Program-made: the position numbers and the translations under genes
The notes under the pieces: generated by a model
Databases searched by the model: none
Seen by the model: the letters and a program-made list of their open reading frames with translations, nothing else
What the model was told of the DNA's origin: nothing
Shown here: in pieces, positions 10,201 through 24,585 of the stretch
How positions within the stretch are numbered: the first letter of the stretch is position 1
Layout of the letters: every line of letters begins with the position of its first letter
Source: Engraulis encrasicolus
Taxonomy: Eukaryota > Chordata > Actinopteri > Clupeiformes > Engraulidae
Assembly: GCF_034702125.1 (NCBI RefSeq)
Contig: NC_085866.1
Location: 13,099,064 to 13,163,063, forward strand
Reading direction: 5' to 3'
DNA length: 64,000 nucleotides

Positions 10201-13200
10201 TCTACCCTGCTCTGACTAAATTAAAAAAAACTCCTTGTGCTTGACCTTTGTGTCTTGTTTGGTGTGCGAACCTGCTCCAACCTTATACCTTACTTCTTTT
10301 GGGTCCACGCACCTAGTTATTTTTCGTAACATCTAGAGCGCAACAATACCCTTACCTCCTACCTCTGATTACATTACATTACACTTAGCTGAGGTGTTCA
10401 TCCAAAGTGACCCACAGTTATTTACAGGGTATTAGTTAGTCTCTGTTACAGCATGGGTTTAGTTACATTGCTCAAGGGCACCTCAGCCTCATGAAGTGTG
10501 GTAGCGAATGGAAGGGTGGGATACTAACCTACAACTAGTGTCGCAACGATAAAAAAAATTGGCCCCGATACCCGATATCTGGCAGTGCAGTATCAGCCGA
10601 TACCGATACCATACCGATACCACCCTATTTGAAATGTATATGAAGGGCTGCACCTTTGTGAAACAGGAAAAAGACTACTACAAAGTAAATCCAGCAAAAC
10701 GTTTCATACTTTTTAAATACTTCTATGAAATAACTAATTTCAAGGCTGTTTAAGTGTCATACAAGCATCTGTAAATGGTATCGGTGCCCTATTTGTTGGT
10801 ACTCGCCGATACCAATACCACCATTTTTAGTGCAGATCCACCGATACAGTACTGGTATCGGTATCAGTGCAACACTACCTACCACACTTTGATCTAAAGA
10901 GCCATCTCCTTAACCATAAGCCACGGCTGCCCCATATTACTTGCTTAAACATGCTGGTGGAATCATAGCGACTCACTTGTATTTCTCTGCAGTTCAGGTG
11001 AGACTTGTGAGGCTTCATCACCTTCCTCGACCCATTTATATGCATGGAACAGAGCGCCAGTGGGAGGACATAAAGCACTGAATGTGCAGACTGAATGTGA
11101 CATTTGAGTATGTATGCTATATTCAGGCATTTGGTAAATGGTTGAATACAGTATACCTACAGTGGTACTGTACGTTTCAGTATAGTTTTTAATGCTTTAA
11201 AGTTTGTAGAAACTAGCACGAGGCAAAGCTCGTGTTCCACCAGCAGCCCACACTCTCATGCCACATGGGATGAGAATCTCCCATCTCAGCCTCCAGCAGC
11301 ACTGACTGTGCAGTAACATGATAAAAGTATCTGAAAGCCCAGCTGCACTGGAAGCAGGAGATAAATCAGAGGCACTGTAGCAGCCTGGTAGGGGATGACT
11401 GTGTGAAACTCAGTGGTTTTATGTCTGAGACACACAGAACCTGCTGCTGCTGTTACATTTCTTTGTAATCACTCAAGCAGTGCAGTGCAACCAGCCCAGC
11501 GCCAGCACAGCACTTGTTTTTTTATTCTCATTCACCAGAGGGTCGTCTAGCACTCCAAACGATTCTCATACACAATACACATACACCGCATTTCACATTA
11601 TTACGCAAATGACATTTTTTGCCGTTTTCCAAATAATCAATAGAAATGACAGTCGTCTTAATTTTCAAGTAATCGGCCATTAGAGTACAATTCGAAAGTT
11701 TTTGAATGAACCTTCCAATGATAACGGTATTTTTTTAAATAACAAAAAACTTAAAATGCCCAAAATGCTCTGTTCCAAATTATTACGCAAAACAGTTTTG
11801 TAGTGTTGTAATACAAATTTCTTTCTTTTTTTCCCATTTACATCAAAACAGTTGGCATTTGGTACCTTCTAAATTACATTTCGATGTTCAAAACTTGGTC
11901 ATAAGCTGTAACTGGAATGCTGCGTTTAACATTGAAGTCAATGGCAGGGCATTGCATGGGAGTTATGGAAGCCTAGATATCCTTGATGCTTTGCTCTCAG
12001 CTGTTTTTGTTTGTTTGGTCTGGTGACCCACACTTCACTCTTCAATATACCCGTAGATTTCCATGCCACGTGTAGGTGCTTTGGAGGTGATGACATTCTA
12101 ACTCACCAGACATAGCATCCCATTCATTTTCAATGGGGTTTTATGTCTGGTGCGTTAGAATGTCATCACCTCAAAAGCACCTAAACGTGGCATGGAAATC
12201 TACGGGTATATTGAAGAGTGAAGTGTGGGTCACCAGACCAAACAAACAAAAACAGCTGAGAGCAAAGCATCAAGGATATCTGGGCTTCCATAACTCCCAT
12301 GCAATGCCCTACCATTGACTTCAATGTTAATCGCAGCATTCCAGTTACTAAGACAAAGAGCTTATCACCAAGTATTGAACATTGAAATGTAATTTAGAAG
12401 GTACCAAATTCCAACTGTTTTGAGGTAAATGGGAAAAAAAGAAAGAAATTTGGATTACAACACTACAAAACTATTTTGCGTAATAATGTGGAACAGAGCA
12501 TTTAAAGTTTTTTATTATTTAAAAAAATACCGTGATCATTGGAAGGTTCATTCAAAAACTTTTAAATTGTACTCTAATGGCTGATGACTTGAATATTATG
12601 ACGACTGTTATTTGGGGAAACAGCGAAAAATGTCATTTGCGTAATAATGTGGAATGCAGTGTAAACAAGTCACAGTCAGAGCAAAAAATTGTGACATTTA
12701 CGGACTAATCCGCAAAGAAACAAACAAAGCAAAAGGGCACATCAAACTCACGAAATAACATCAAAGCATTGTGGGCAGCATAAAAGCCATCTAATTTCCC
12801 AACAAATGACTTGTTAGGGACATTACACAAACATTGTCACTTCAGATGATTAGATTCATTACCTCTCATAACTGCAGGACAATTAAATTAACCTGACGAT
12901 GAAGAAGCTCTCCACCTCCCTCATTAATCAGAGAGAAGGACAGTTGCTCTGCACACAAACCTCAGTGATGTAATCCTTTCCATCTTTGCCGTGGATGGCC
13001 TTGACAGCGCAGATCTCCATCCCGCCAAACATCTCGGAGCAAGTGTCCACCCAGAGCTTGTAGCTGTAATCACACGCCCATCACATCGTTGCCCATAAGG
13101 ACTATGAGAACCATACAGCACAACACCACTGACTAAAACATTGTTACTAATTTTAGCGGACTATGAGATACTGCATACATTATTTTCACTTAGTTATCAA

Positions 13201-14212
13201 ATGAAATGCTGTATGTCTCATATAGTATAGTATAGCATAGAATAGAATAGCATAGTAGTTGAGAAATACAGTACAGTACAGTATATTATAGTATAGTATA
13301 GTATGGCATAGAATAGCATAGAATAGCATAGCATAGAACAGCAAGGTATAAAACAGTATAACATGTACCAAGTGGTAGCATTTGATTCTCGAATCTGGCT
13401 GATTTTAAACCACCTCAGGCCAGAGACAACCACAATGCCAGCCGCCTCTGTCTAGACGTGTCTGATATGACTGTCAGCCTGCATGAGGCTCTTCAATGTC
13501 AGCCATCTGTCTACCCAGCACCCCCCTCATCCATTTCTCCCCGCCAATTTCCACGGCAAACATAATTATCTCTGATGAATTGCAAAATCATATCGTATAA
13601 CAGCATGCATAACAATAGCATAACAACATGATTGGTATTGTTGATAAAGCGCTGAATAATGTTGTGTGATAAAATGTGTGAATGGATTATACAAAGTATT
13701 ATTTAGTTGTTATTTTCACAATGCATAGTATACAATGTCAAATAACAAGTATCATATCTGATATGACCTTTTCTCTGTCCACCTGCTCTTTATACATTTG
13801 AAAATGTATCTACTGTGTAACTCACCGGTCTGTCATGGCAACTTGTTCCAGCATAGCTGACCCTGTGTTTGATTTCCAGTTGCCAGAGATGGATGTCCTC
13901 CTGATGAAGGAAAATGTTTTTTTTTGTCTTATATACAACAACATCTCCAAGGCATACATTACATCAATGAAAGGACCTAAAGATTTCAATGCCACTAACT
14001 TACATGTAGACTTTGTAGTCCGTCCCAATCTTCTGAATTCTGATATCGTACTTCGAATCGATGAAAGGCTCGGAGGTGGTGTATGTCTTTGTCAGGGCCA
14101 CGACACTAGTGATGTCCTGAAACTTACTATGATTGTCCACTTTCACCTATGAAACAGGGGAAAACAAAAGAAGGGATGAATGACTTATATTTAGCAACAT
14201 CAGTAAGAAAGA

Positions 14213-14299
<87 letters not shown>

Positions 14300-17200
14300 A
14301 CCTTTCCCACTCCGGAATGAGCGTGTCCAATTTTCACAACAACAGGAAACGTTGGCATGGCAACCTAGAAGAGATGGTCACATGATATTTTTAAGGGACT
14401 AAAAATAGATATGGGTCTGTCAACAAGCATTAGCTCTAATTTGTCCCATCAATGTCATGAAGCTGATGAAAGTTAGCATTCTTATAAACCCTCCATGTTA
14501 ATTACACTGAAATTGCCCCAGAGCCAGATGCACGGTCAGATGCTCAGCCTGGCGTCTTACCATCTCCTTGTAGTTTGGGTAGTACGTCTGCTCGATCAGA
14601 GGGAACTTTTCGGGGCCAAGCCTTCTGTAGGCACTGATCAACTGGGAAAACTGCACACAGGACAGAAGAGAGAAATGGTTATTTGGTGTGCATTTTTGAG
14701 TGGGAGGATATTGGGCGAGTCGATGAAACGAGTGCCCTTCTGAAAGTCACTGTTTTAAATATTTAATGGAGACAAAGCATGTTAATGTTGCAGATAGTCT
14801 CCGTTTCTTTGCTTGTGTAGCAGCAGCAGCCATTATGTCTGACTCCAAAGAGTTTTAGACGTAAACTGGACTTCTTTGAGCTTCAAGATGATTTGCTTCC
14901 TCATCCAGGGAGCCTGTTCAGTTGTTCTGCTTTAGGGGGGCAGGTGCTAAAGGTGGGTGGTGGGGGTATGTGAAACTTCCAGCTGCCTTACTAGACTATA
15001 AGGCTAAGTATTATATGGAGGCTTTATTGCCAGATTTTGATCGTAAAGCATATTTAAAGTGTTATGTCAGCATGGACCACAGAACATTATAACAAAAAAA
15101 GAACTTTCAAAAAGGGCATTTATTTGAACAGTGGGGTAAAGGGACAGGTGCTTTAGCACCACCTCGTCCCTATCTGTGCACAGCTATGACTCTGAAGATG
15201 CTCCTTGGATGAGGAGAGAAACATCCTCATGCTCAAAGAATAACATGACCTGGATGAATGATTCAAGATTCAAGATTCAAGATTATTTTTATTTGTCCCG
15301 CAGGAAATTTGTCTTGGACAATGACAAGACAAATTTCCTGCGGGACAAATAAAAAAATATTATCTTGAATCTTGACTCATTCATCCAGTTCATGTTATTC
15401 AAAGAGTTAACCTGTTAGCAACTGGTGAATCTGAAGAAGACAGAGAGTGCTCTTAGCCAACGTGTCTTGAGAGTGTTTTGAGAGAGCTTTAACGTACGGC
15501 CCAGGGCTTGTCGCACAGGTTGTAGATGGAGTCCAGGGAGTTGATGCTGGGCACGCCGGCGTACTGCAGGGCGATGATGAGGTTGCGGAAGTCCTCGTTC
15601 TCCGTCATGCTGAAGGCGTGCTGGCGGATCAGCACAAAGTCCGGCTTGAACGACCTGCAGCGAAACGGGTGGGCAGACAAGGAAGACAAGACATAGCCTT
15701 AGCAGTCAGAACTGTTAAGTCTCATTTATGGCCGTATACTGCACATGCATGGTCGTAACTACCATTGAGGACACAGAGGTCATGTCCTCTGTATTTTTTT
15801 TCAGTAATCTAAAATGTATCTTTGATGAAAATCGATATATGATCAACAAAGATAAATTCAGTCTGTGTACGCCACCCCATTTATCCACAAGACATTGATT
15901 AATGAAAACAAACTTAGGAGTTGACTGAAGTGTTTGAAGCATTCTAAATGTACAGTATATGCAGTACAGCACGCAGTATTCGACCTAGGTATTTGAAAAT
16001 GTCTGTTTACGGCCCTGTGCACATGTATATGGCACTGTTTACAGCTGCAGAGCGCTTAAGTGGCCTACTTGTCTAGGATGTCTTCAGGACATATCGATGG
16101 GCACCATAAAAGGTTAATGGGCATAACGGCAACTTCATTTTACCCAAGTGACTCACCTGATCCCTTTTGTGTCATTCTTCAAGACTTGAACTGCCACAGT
16201 GCATGTCCCACTGGCGTGGGATACTACATCAATGTCTCCAAACTGGGCCTACAGCAAAAACAGAGCAAGTTCTCACACACCAGCTCGCAAAAACATGGCA
16301 CATTGACAAATTACAAACATGACTATGACGGACACGGCCTATCTCGTGTACAGGTGAGGTTTATTTGCCTTCCATTCTCAGGAGACTCGCAAGGCTTACT
16401 GCTCTCACCTGTTCCACTTTGATGTCATAATCCCCTTGAATCTTCTTCCCTCTGAACACTTTGGCCCTGGAATAAAGTCAGAAAGAAAACTACATCATTA
16501 AACTATATCATGAAGAGCATTTTACTGATGTGTGCTGAAAGGGAAAGTGGAAGTGTAATTTTTGTCAATGTGACATAGCACATCATAGGCCTACATAATG
16601 AAATTGTGTTCATGTCTCATTCTGGGCTGCCCAAAAAGTCTGAAGTAGTACTTGAGCCCAAGGCCAGTTACACACAAGAGCATGGCGTGGCGGCGGAGAG
16701 AAGACAGCGGTCTTTCAGCAGAGTATCGGCAATGTGTTCTACTCAGCCTATCACACCGACAGCATCGGTCGGCATGCGCGGCCAGTCCTTTTCAAAACCC
16801 CCCACACAGCCAATGCTAGTTTGCTACTTTGACATTCATTTCAAAGGGACAACGCCGGCCACTGTTGTCAATATTCTGCTCGAGTTCTATTTTCCAAACG
16901 CAGCGCGGCACAGAGCCGTCTCCCGCACCGCTACCGCCGTGTTGGTGTAGAAGGACAGATCTGTTTCCATGTATTTTTGCCAATGCCGGTAAAAATCGCT
17001 TCCGTACCACCCTGATTCCCCGTTCTGAAGTGTAAAGGCCCTCAGTAGTACAGTACGTAAGCATGAGGTGTCCCTTTGGCAATATTAGGTATCAGAAATC
17101 AGGTTGCTAAAAGTTTTGCCTTGCATGTGCACTTTGCACAAGCATTTTATTTGAATATGTGAGAAGAAATATCATATGTACTGTAGGCCTATAAAATGAT

Positions 17201-19527
17201 TGTATTGTATGTACATTTTAAGTGATGTGATATACTGCCTATGGGGCACCTTGTATCTAAGTACTACATAAATGCAGAAAATACAGCGCAGGTCAGTGCA
17301 AGAGTGCAGCGCAACAGGCGGCAGTGACTGATTTACTTTATGTAAAACATGTTTCTATATGCATTTCTAGGGGCTTTTATGTCTTTACTTGATAGGACAG
17401 TGTGAGATGGTGACAGAAAGTGAGTGGGAAAGAGCGATGTGGGCGGAGGATCAGGAAATGACCTGGGGCCGGAGTGGAACCCTGGTCCTTGAGGTAACAG
17501 TCAATGTCCTAACCACTTGAGCCCCTGAGTGGACTGTAGTTCTGGAACTGTACTGAAGTAGCCCCATAATACAGTCCATTCCACCAGTGGTAGTCATTGA
17601 AATGTTAAAGTGATACTGTCCCATTTTTGGAAATAAGCTTATTTTACACCTCCCCTTGAGTTAGATAATAGGGTTTTACCGTTCTCCTGTACTTTCAACC
17701 GTTCTCGGGGTATGGCAGTGCAAATTTTACCTCCATGCTAGCAGTTAACATTGAGTCCTATGAGACCAGCTCGCGGTTAACTGGTCTCATAGGACTCAAT
17801 GTTAACTGTTAGTTTGGAGGTAAGATTTGCACTGTCATAACTAGAAAACGGTTGAAAGTACAGAAGAACGGTAAAACCCTATTTTATTTCCAAAAATGGG
17901 ACAGTATCACTTTAACTACCATACTACACTACAATGACACAACACAGGGCCTTAGTAATGCACTAGGACTTGGTCATTTTCATTCTAGTAATAACAAATA
18001 TATAATACATTGCTACGTCTTAACAGGTTAAATGCTTTTTTTTATAACATTGTCCTATCAGGTAGTGAAACTTACATTTAAAAAGCAAAGTTATATGAAT
18101 TCAACTTGCATTTTAAAGGTCCAGCCAAACCTATCTTGTTTTACATTATATCAGCAAGCTCATTCCTCCCTTTAGCCTACTGCCATTGTGCCTGTCTGCA
18201 CTCTTCTATTACAGTGGTAGAACACAATGTTGAGCACTTTAAATGCGAAGAGGCCAGAGCTGCTGACTTGTTAAGTCTTGTATTGTGGTTTGTCCCTTTC
18301 TATCTCGAGGACATGACAAAACGCGTTTTGGTTACGCATTAACATGTTTCATAACACTCACACAGGGCGCTTGTTCAGACTTGTTTTCCCCAGGTGAAAC
18401 AAAAAATATCATTAATCATGACTGCGCTTTGGTGTGATACGAAATTACATGTGCGTGTCCTATGCTGAAAGAGCCGGAGAACTCAGACAATCTTGCATGT
18501 ACATAACAATCGTGCCATAGTTCAAACAACTATAGGTCTACTGTAAAACGTGCTTTTGTTCTCCTTCCCCAGGAAGACAGAAAATGTTGTGCAGACATTT
18601 TATACTCTGCATGGTTTAATCAGTGGCAAACTAGAGGCTATATATATCACTCTTTGTGTGATTAACCAAAGGCCAAAGATGCCCTTGATGTGAGGCTTCA
18701 ACTGACAGGCCACTGTTCATGTCGTGTCGACAAACACCACTAAAATCATGCTTGCTGAAACAGGGCTGTTGTTATTTTGCAGGATTAATTGCAGGCTGTA
18801 TGAGCAGAAGTAGATTGGATTTGTTTCATCGCCACACTGGTAAAATGCCAGCTGGCCTATTCCAACTGAATTATTTATTCCTGATCTAATTTCAGCTCAT
18901 AATTTGTCAGTGCGGGGACAAGAGGAGAGCCTCAAATCAGGGTGCTACAGGTGGCACAGATGGAAGATCAAAGAGGAACAGAGAGGTTTGACCATGTGAT
19001 TTCACATCAAACATGGGCATTGGCGGAGTGTACCCAGTTGAAATGTATTGTGTACGATATCCTAAATGGCCCTAACAGAATGGCAATGACCTAAGTTGTA
19101 ATGTTATAGTATTGTCGTTCTATGGTAGAAAAGTCTTTTCAACAACTATTACAGCATTCCACTGGTGGAACGGTGCACATTATGGTGCATTATCATTGGT
19201 GGAGATTTTAACATTAGTGACACATGCTCTTATTTCCTTTGACAAAAGCAGGAACTACTCTGAGAACTACAAAGTGAAAAAGGAAAACCAGGAGACCTTG
19301 TTATCAGCTATTTATGTGATGCACACAGTGTGCCTTCTTCTCAGGTTCCCATAGTGATCAAGCACAACTGGACAGCAGCAGTTGCTACGCTAAATAAATA
19401 TCACTGCAAATATTCCTAGATTTAAAAATCGTGCCATCATGCCACAAGAATATAATTAACTCCACTAAGCCAACAGTAGTAGAGCTTTCCATTTCAATGT
19501 GCTTTCTTGTGAGTATTCAGCATTTCT

Positions 19528-19591
<64 letters not shown>

Positions 19592-22500
19592 AAAACTCCA
19601 ACCAAAGTAATCCGTCATTTCCAAATGAAACAAGATAATGTGCCATTTATGGAATGGCTGGATTTTAACAATCTGGACTGCTGTTTCTAATACTACCCAA
19701 AAGTGTTTGAGATCAAAGACATGGAAACTGAACTTCACTGTATTCCATATTTAGAAATAGAATTTACGGTAATATGCTGCTGACACATGGAGCAATATCC
19801 TCAAATGGACAAATACCAGATACAGCACCCTCTGGCTTACTTTATGCTCCTTTCATGTCAATGAACTCACTTACTTTAAGAAGCAAGTATTCTGTATCCA
19901 AAGACCTATTGCACAACCAGCACAGACTATTTCTGCTTACATTGCCTCTGCACCCAATCAAAAGTTCTGCTTTTCCCTCTTTTGAAGGACAAAATGACAA
20001 CAATGCAGTGCCGGTGGATCTTATCCACACAGCATGAAGGCACTGTGGCAGCACAGATGGTTCTCAGAAATATATCTCCTTTGGGAGCTCTAAGGTTGTG
20101 GATGCCAAGACTTAGTAGCAGTAGATGATGTGCATGATGATGTGCTCTGGGTTTGATTCTTACAGGTTCTCTAGTGAACTGCAGACACTGTTCTATTCCA
20201 TCAAGGCAAACATGGCATAGTTATAGTTTGTGTTACTGCATAGAAATTAAAAATCATATAAAAATGGCTTGTCAGGGTTGGAGAGAGTAGGGTTTTCTCC
20301 ATCCATACATATCGATGGCAATTATGCAGTATACAATATCTGCCAATTCAGCCACTACATGGGACACAGATCGAACACTTGTATAGAATTTCTTAAAAGA
20401 TGTTTTTCTTAATTAGGCCTACCTCAGATGCCCTCTCTAGAGAGCACGTGACTATTGAGAGTCTCTACGTGGCACTTCACAGTTTCTACTGTGTACGATT
20501 AGAACTGCAATGCGTATGCCTACAAGTGTTCTGGTAAACTGTTGAAGTGGATTAATTTCATCTGGGCAGATGACAGGTCAGTGTTCATTGCTATGCAGAT
20601 AAGAAAGCTAAGGCATGCTGATCATGTTCACAAGCGCAGCACATTCATGCTCTGCATAGCAACAAGGAGCTGCGTCTAATCTCCAAGCATCCAGTCTCCC
20701 AGTCTCCAGTCATCTATTATACACATTTGGGGATTTGGAGCATTAAACAATATTTTGATTGGATAATGGGCAAATGAATAAGGCCATCACACCTGCTTAT
20801 CAACATTCCCATTCACATGCATGGCTGTACTCTTGTGTGTGCAGCGCTGGTTACAAAATGTTCATTTGACTTTAATGACGGCCAAATGGGAATACATTCT
20901 GCTGTTTACCTCTGGATAAACAAACCAATAAAATGAAATAATATATGCCTAGCTTGTTATTGAAAATTAGCATCTCTCCCTCTCAGCCATGTACAAAATC
21001 CGTTATTTGTTGTGGACACCCATTACCTGAACTATTATTGCCTTCATTTCTCATACACTACAACTATTAAGACCCCATTTTGTTATGATGCAGATTTCCG
21101 CTACTGTAGGCCTACAGTCATACATTTTTAACTGTGTCTCATTACAGGCTTTGACCAAGTGCACTTTCTTTTCTGATTTGTGGCTGACGTCATTGTTGTT
21201 AAATGTGTTCGGCTCTTCAGTTAAAAAAAACCTCAACAACAACGTTTATCTTTGATGAGCCACCACTTGCCTCTTGGCTTTGTGTATAGGCACGATCTAT
21301 AAATGTTTATGTTGAATAATTATTTCCATGGTGACGGTGCATTGATCGGTGCCGTTCATTTGTGGACTGTTGGCTACATCTGTGAAAAGATTGATTAGCG
21401 CTGTCATTTCTGGGTAATCTCTGTGATTAAAAGCTGGACTGCAGAGGTTAAATTAAGAGGGTGAGCAAGCTGCCGGCATTAGCAACGGCGAAAGTAATGA
21501 AAGGTTCAGCTCGCTCCTGATCATACACTTGCAGTCAGGGGATGGCCGTTTCTGAGACAAGCAACAGCTTCGCTTGGCAACAATACAGAAGATGGCATTT
21601 CACATGTCGCCATTCACTTTTACAACCACAATGCTGCTGCAATGGGATTGTTTCTGAAATTTCATTTTGAGATTGGAGAAGCAACATTGGCATTTGCCTG
21701 GGTGGCCTGAAATGAACTGTGACTAAGGAGTTTTTGAACAGAGATAGTTTCAATGTACCCCCTCATACAATATGTATCTATTATCAGCTGAAAATCAACA
21801 ATCACTCAAACTTCCACAGTGCTCTGGCATATGGCATATATATTTCTGTCACAAAATCCTGGTGTGGATTCAAAAGGTTTTTCTCAGAGCAGAGATAATA
21901 TTAGCTGTACATGAGCATCTTTGCCTTGACATGATATTACCGAGTAAAATATGGCAGTACAAATGCGTAGAATCATCTGAGATCCTCGCCGTGACAAGTG
22001 TCTGGGGAGATGACTCACCTCAAAATGTGCTACCGTGAAAAAGGTGCCCTATTTTTTGTGATGAAAAAAGAACCGAAGGATGAAATTCCCTTCAACAAAG
22101 TTATAACATCACTGGGACTTCGATTTAAAGATTTCACCGATTTTAAGGCTGCCCAAATCCTCCACCCCTGATAGTCCAATTCCTTGCTGCTGCATTGGCA
22201 GATCAGCATGTGAAGTAAATGGTGATTTTCTTATCATGCAGTGAGCATCACATGCTGGACATACTCTGAATATTTAATAAAAGGAAAGCAAACACATCTT
22301 CACAGTAACAACAAAACAACTACAGCAACAGTAAAACCTTGGATACCACAGACATATGATCTCATAAGGTCTCTTTCCTTCAAATGCTCAACCCCACATC
22401 TTCACGTACGTAAGTTAAATAATGCAATAGGGTGTGTGCCGTTCCTTAGAAAGCACAACATATGTTATTTTCAAATTATATTTCCAGCTCTACTAAATGG

Positions 22501-22922
22501 AGGGGTGTCTTTACAGGCAGCATGTCCCTTTATCAGAAGCAGGCAGAGCCAATCTAGTGTGCGTGGGTTTGATGTGGACATGATAATCAATGCAGAGACG
22601 GGAATCAAATTTGCTTTCATTTTAACTGAGGCATTGAATGTTGGAAAGGGAGCGCTAGTTTGCTCACTTTGCTGGTTGAAGGACAATGTGGTACATTAGC
22701 CACTTTAACATTATAGCTGGCCACACATTTGTGACTCTACTCATAAGTTGCTAACATAATTTGCCCAGAGCTATGCACAGAATTATAACAGTAAATGAGG
22801 TGAAGGTTATTTGAATGTGACTACAGCCTGTACCAAGCGATCTGGCACAGATCTTCTTTGGCCTTTTGGGTATCATCGTGAGGAAGAGTTCTGTTCTGTT
22901 CCAATGGAAGACTTTGCCCTAT

Positions 22923-23009
<87 letters not shown>

Positions 23010-24338
23010 GCTCTACTACACACAACTGCCAGATTGAGTCTAAATCTGCCACTTGTCTCGGTAGGGCATAGAGCCCTAGCTTGGACTTCAACATCTGTGC
23101 ATGCAGCGCAACAGTGATCACAGCCAGACGTGACAAGCAAGGGAAACAAAAGCATTTCCCATAGACAGAATAATAGCATAACATTGAGTCCACAAAAGTA
23201 TTAAACCCTTCAAAAATGAAAATGACAACTGGGAAAAGGGGAAGATGACACTGCTACTTTTACTGAAAAGCTGAAATTCTGCAACTGGTCTTGGACAAAG
23301 CGGAACAACACACTGGGATCTCAGTGTCTATAGGCAAAAAGTATATGAACAATATGGGAATAATATCTTTATAGCACAACACACACAATGATCAATCACA
23401 GCATCCCACAAGCAAAGTGCAGTACCTCAGAAGCACACCTCACCTTGTTGCTGTGCACAGTGCCTGACTGCAAACTAACTAGTGGTGTGGATCGGCACTG
23501 CCCTCATGATCCGATTCGATCACGATTCGGGAGGTAGCGATTCGGGAGGTAGCGATTCGATTCTATGCGATCCGATCCAATCCGATTCAATTCTACAATG
23601 CATTGCGATGCATTATATTTCTACTGAAAGCAAAGCAAATGTTTAATCAGTCATGATGAGGCAATACAAGTAGTCAGATACTGAACAACAATTTATTGGC
23701 TGTTTTCTGTATCAGTCTGTATCAGTCTTGCAATGTTTTGAAGTGCTTTTATTTAATTTAACATTGATTTGCTCCCGAAATATCCATGGAAGCAATTGAG
23801 ACTTTAAAAAAAATTGCCGGATCGATTCTGGAACTTGCCGGATCGATTCTGGATCGTCCATACCCTGCATTGGATTGCATCGCCGAATCGATCATTGTTG
23901 ACACCACTAAAACTAACCCGCGGCTGCGCTAACCCCCTGGCAATGTCTGGAAGTGTTGCTGTAAAAGGTACCATGACAGCAGGTGCTGCTGCATTGCATC
24001 GTCGAGCCACTCAGAGGTGGAGCAGAGGATGCCATTGACAAGCAGCAGTGTAAAATGTCAGCTTAATTAGACTTATTAGCTCTCTTACTCATTTAGCCCC
24101 AACACTTGGCACTGACACAGGAGCAAATTGACTTAAGTGCCTGACTGTTCTCTACCTCAGTCAAGAGGTTCAGAGCTCTACTGCATATCGTCTCCTGTTC
24201 TACTTGCATCTGGTTTTATCTACAGTAATAAAATAATAACATGTAATGTATGGCACCGGCGCTACAGGTAAGAGACGGATAGAAATGCAGTGTATGTGAT
24301 GTACTGTATCTGGGTGAGCAATAAAAAGATAAAAGGGG

Positions 24339-24369
<31 letters not shown>

Positions 24370-24511
24370 TTCGGTCGGTATGTCACAAAATTAGATGCAA
24401 AATGGTGATGCTCTTCAGCCCACTACAATCCTCCTTGTAGCATGTATTGTGAAAGCAATTTGAAGTGAAGGAGAGTCAAGGAGGGAAACAAACCATGACA
24501 GATTTGCAGAT

Positions 24512-24585
<74 letters not shown>

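Noticed and set aside
16606..17082. Open frames in a GC-richer patch of intron 1
   Set aside because: Overlapping frames on both strands and no conserved motif. It may be a decayed repeat, but I could not find its ends.
22241..22699. Plus-strand 152-residue open frame in syn2 intron 1
   Set aside because: No family resemblance or codon-use signal that I can see; likely chance in AT-rich sequence.
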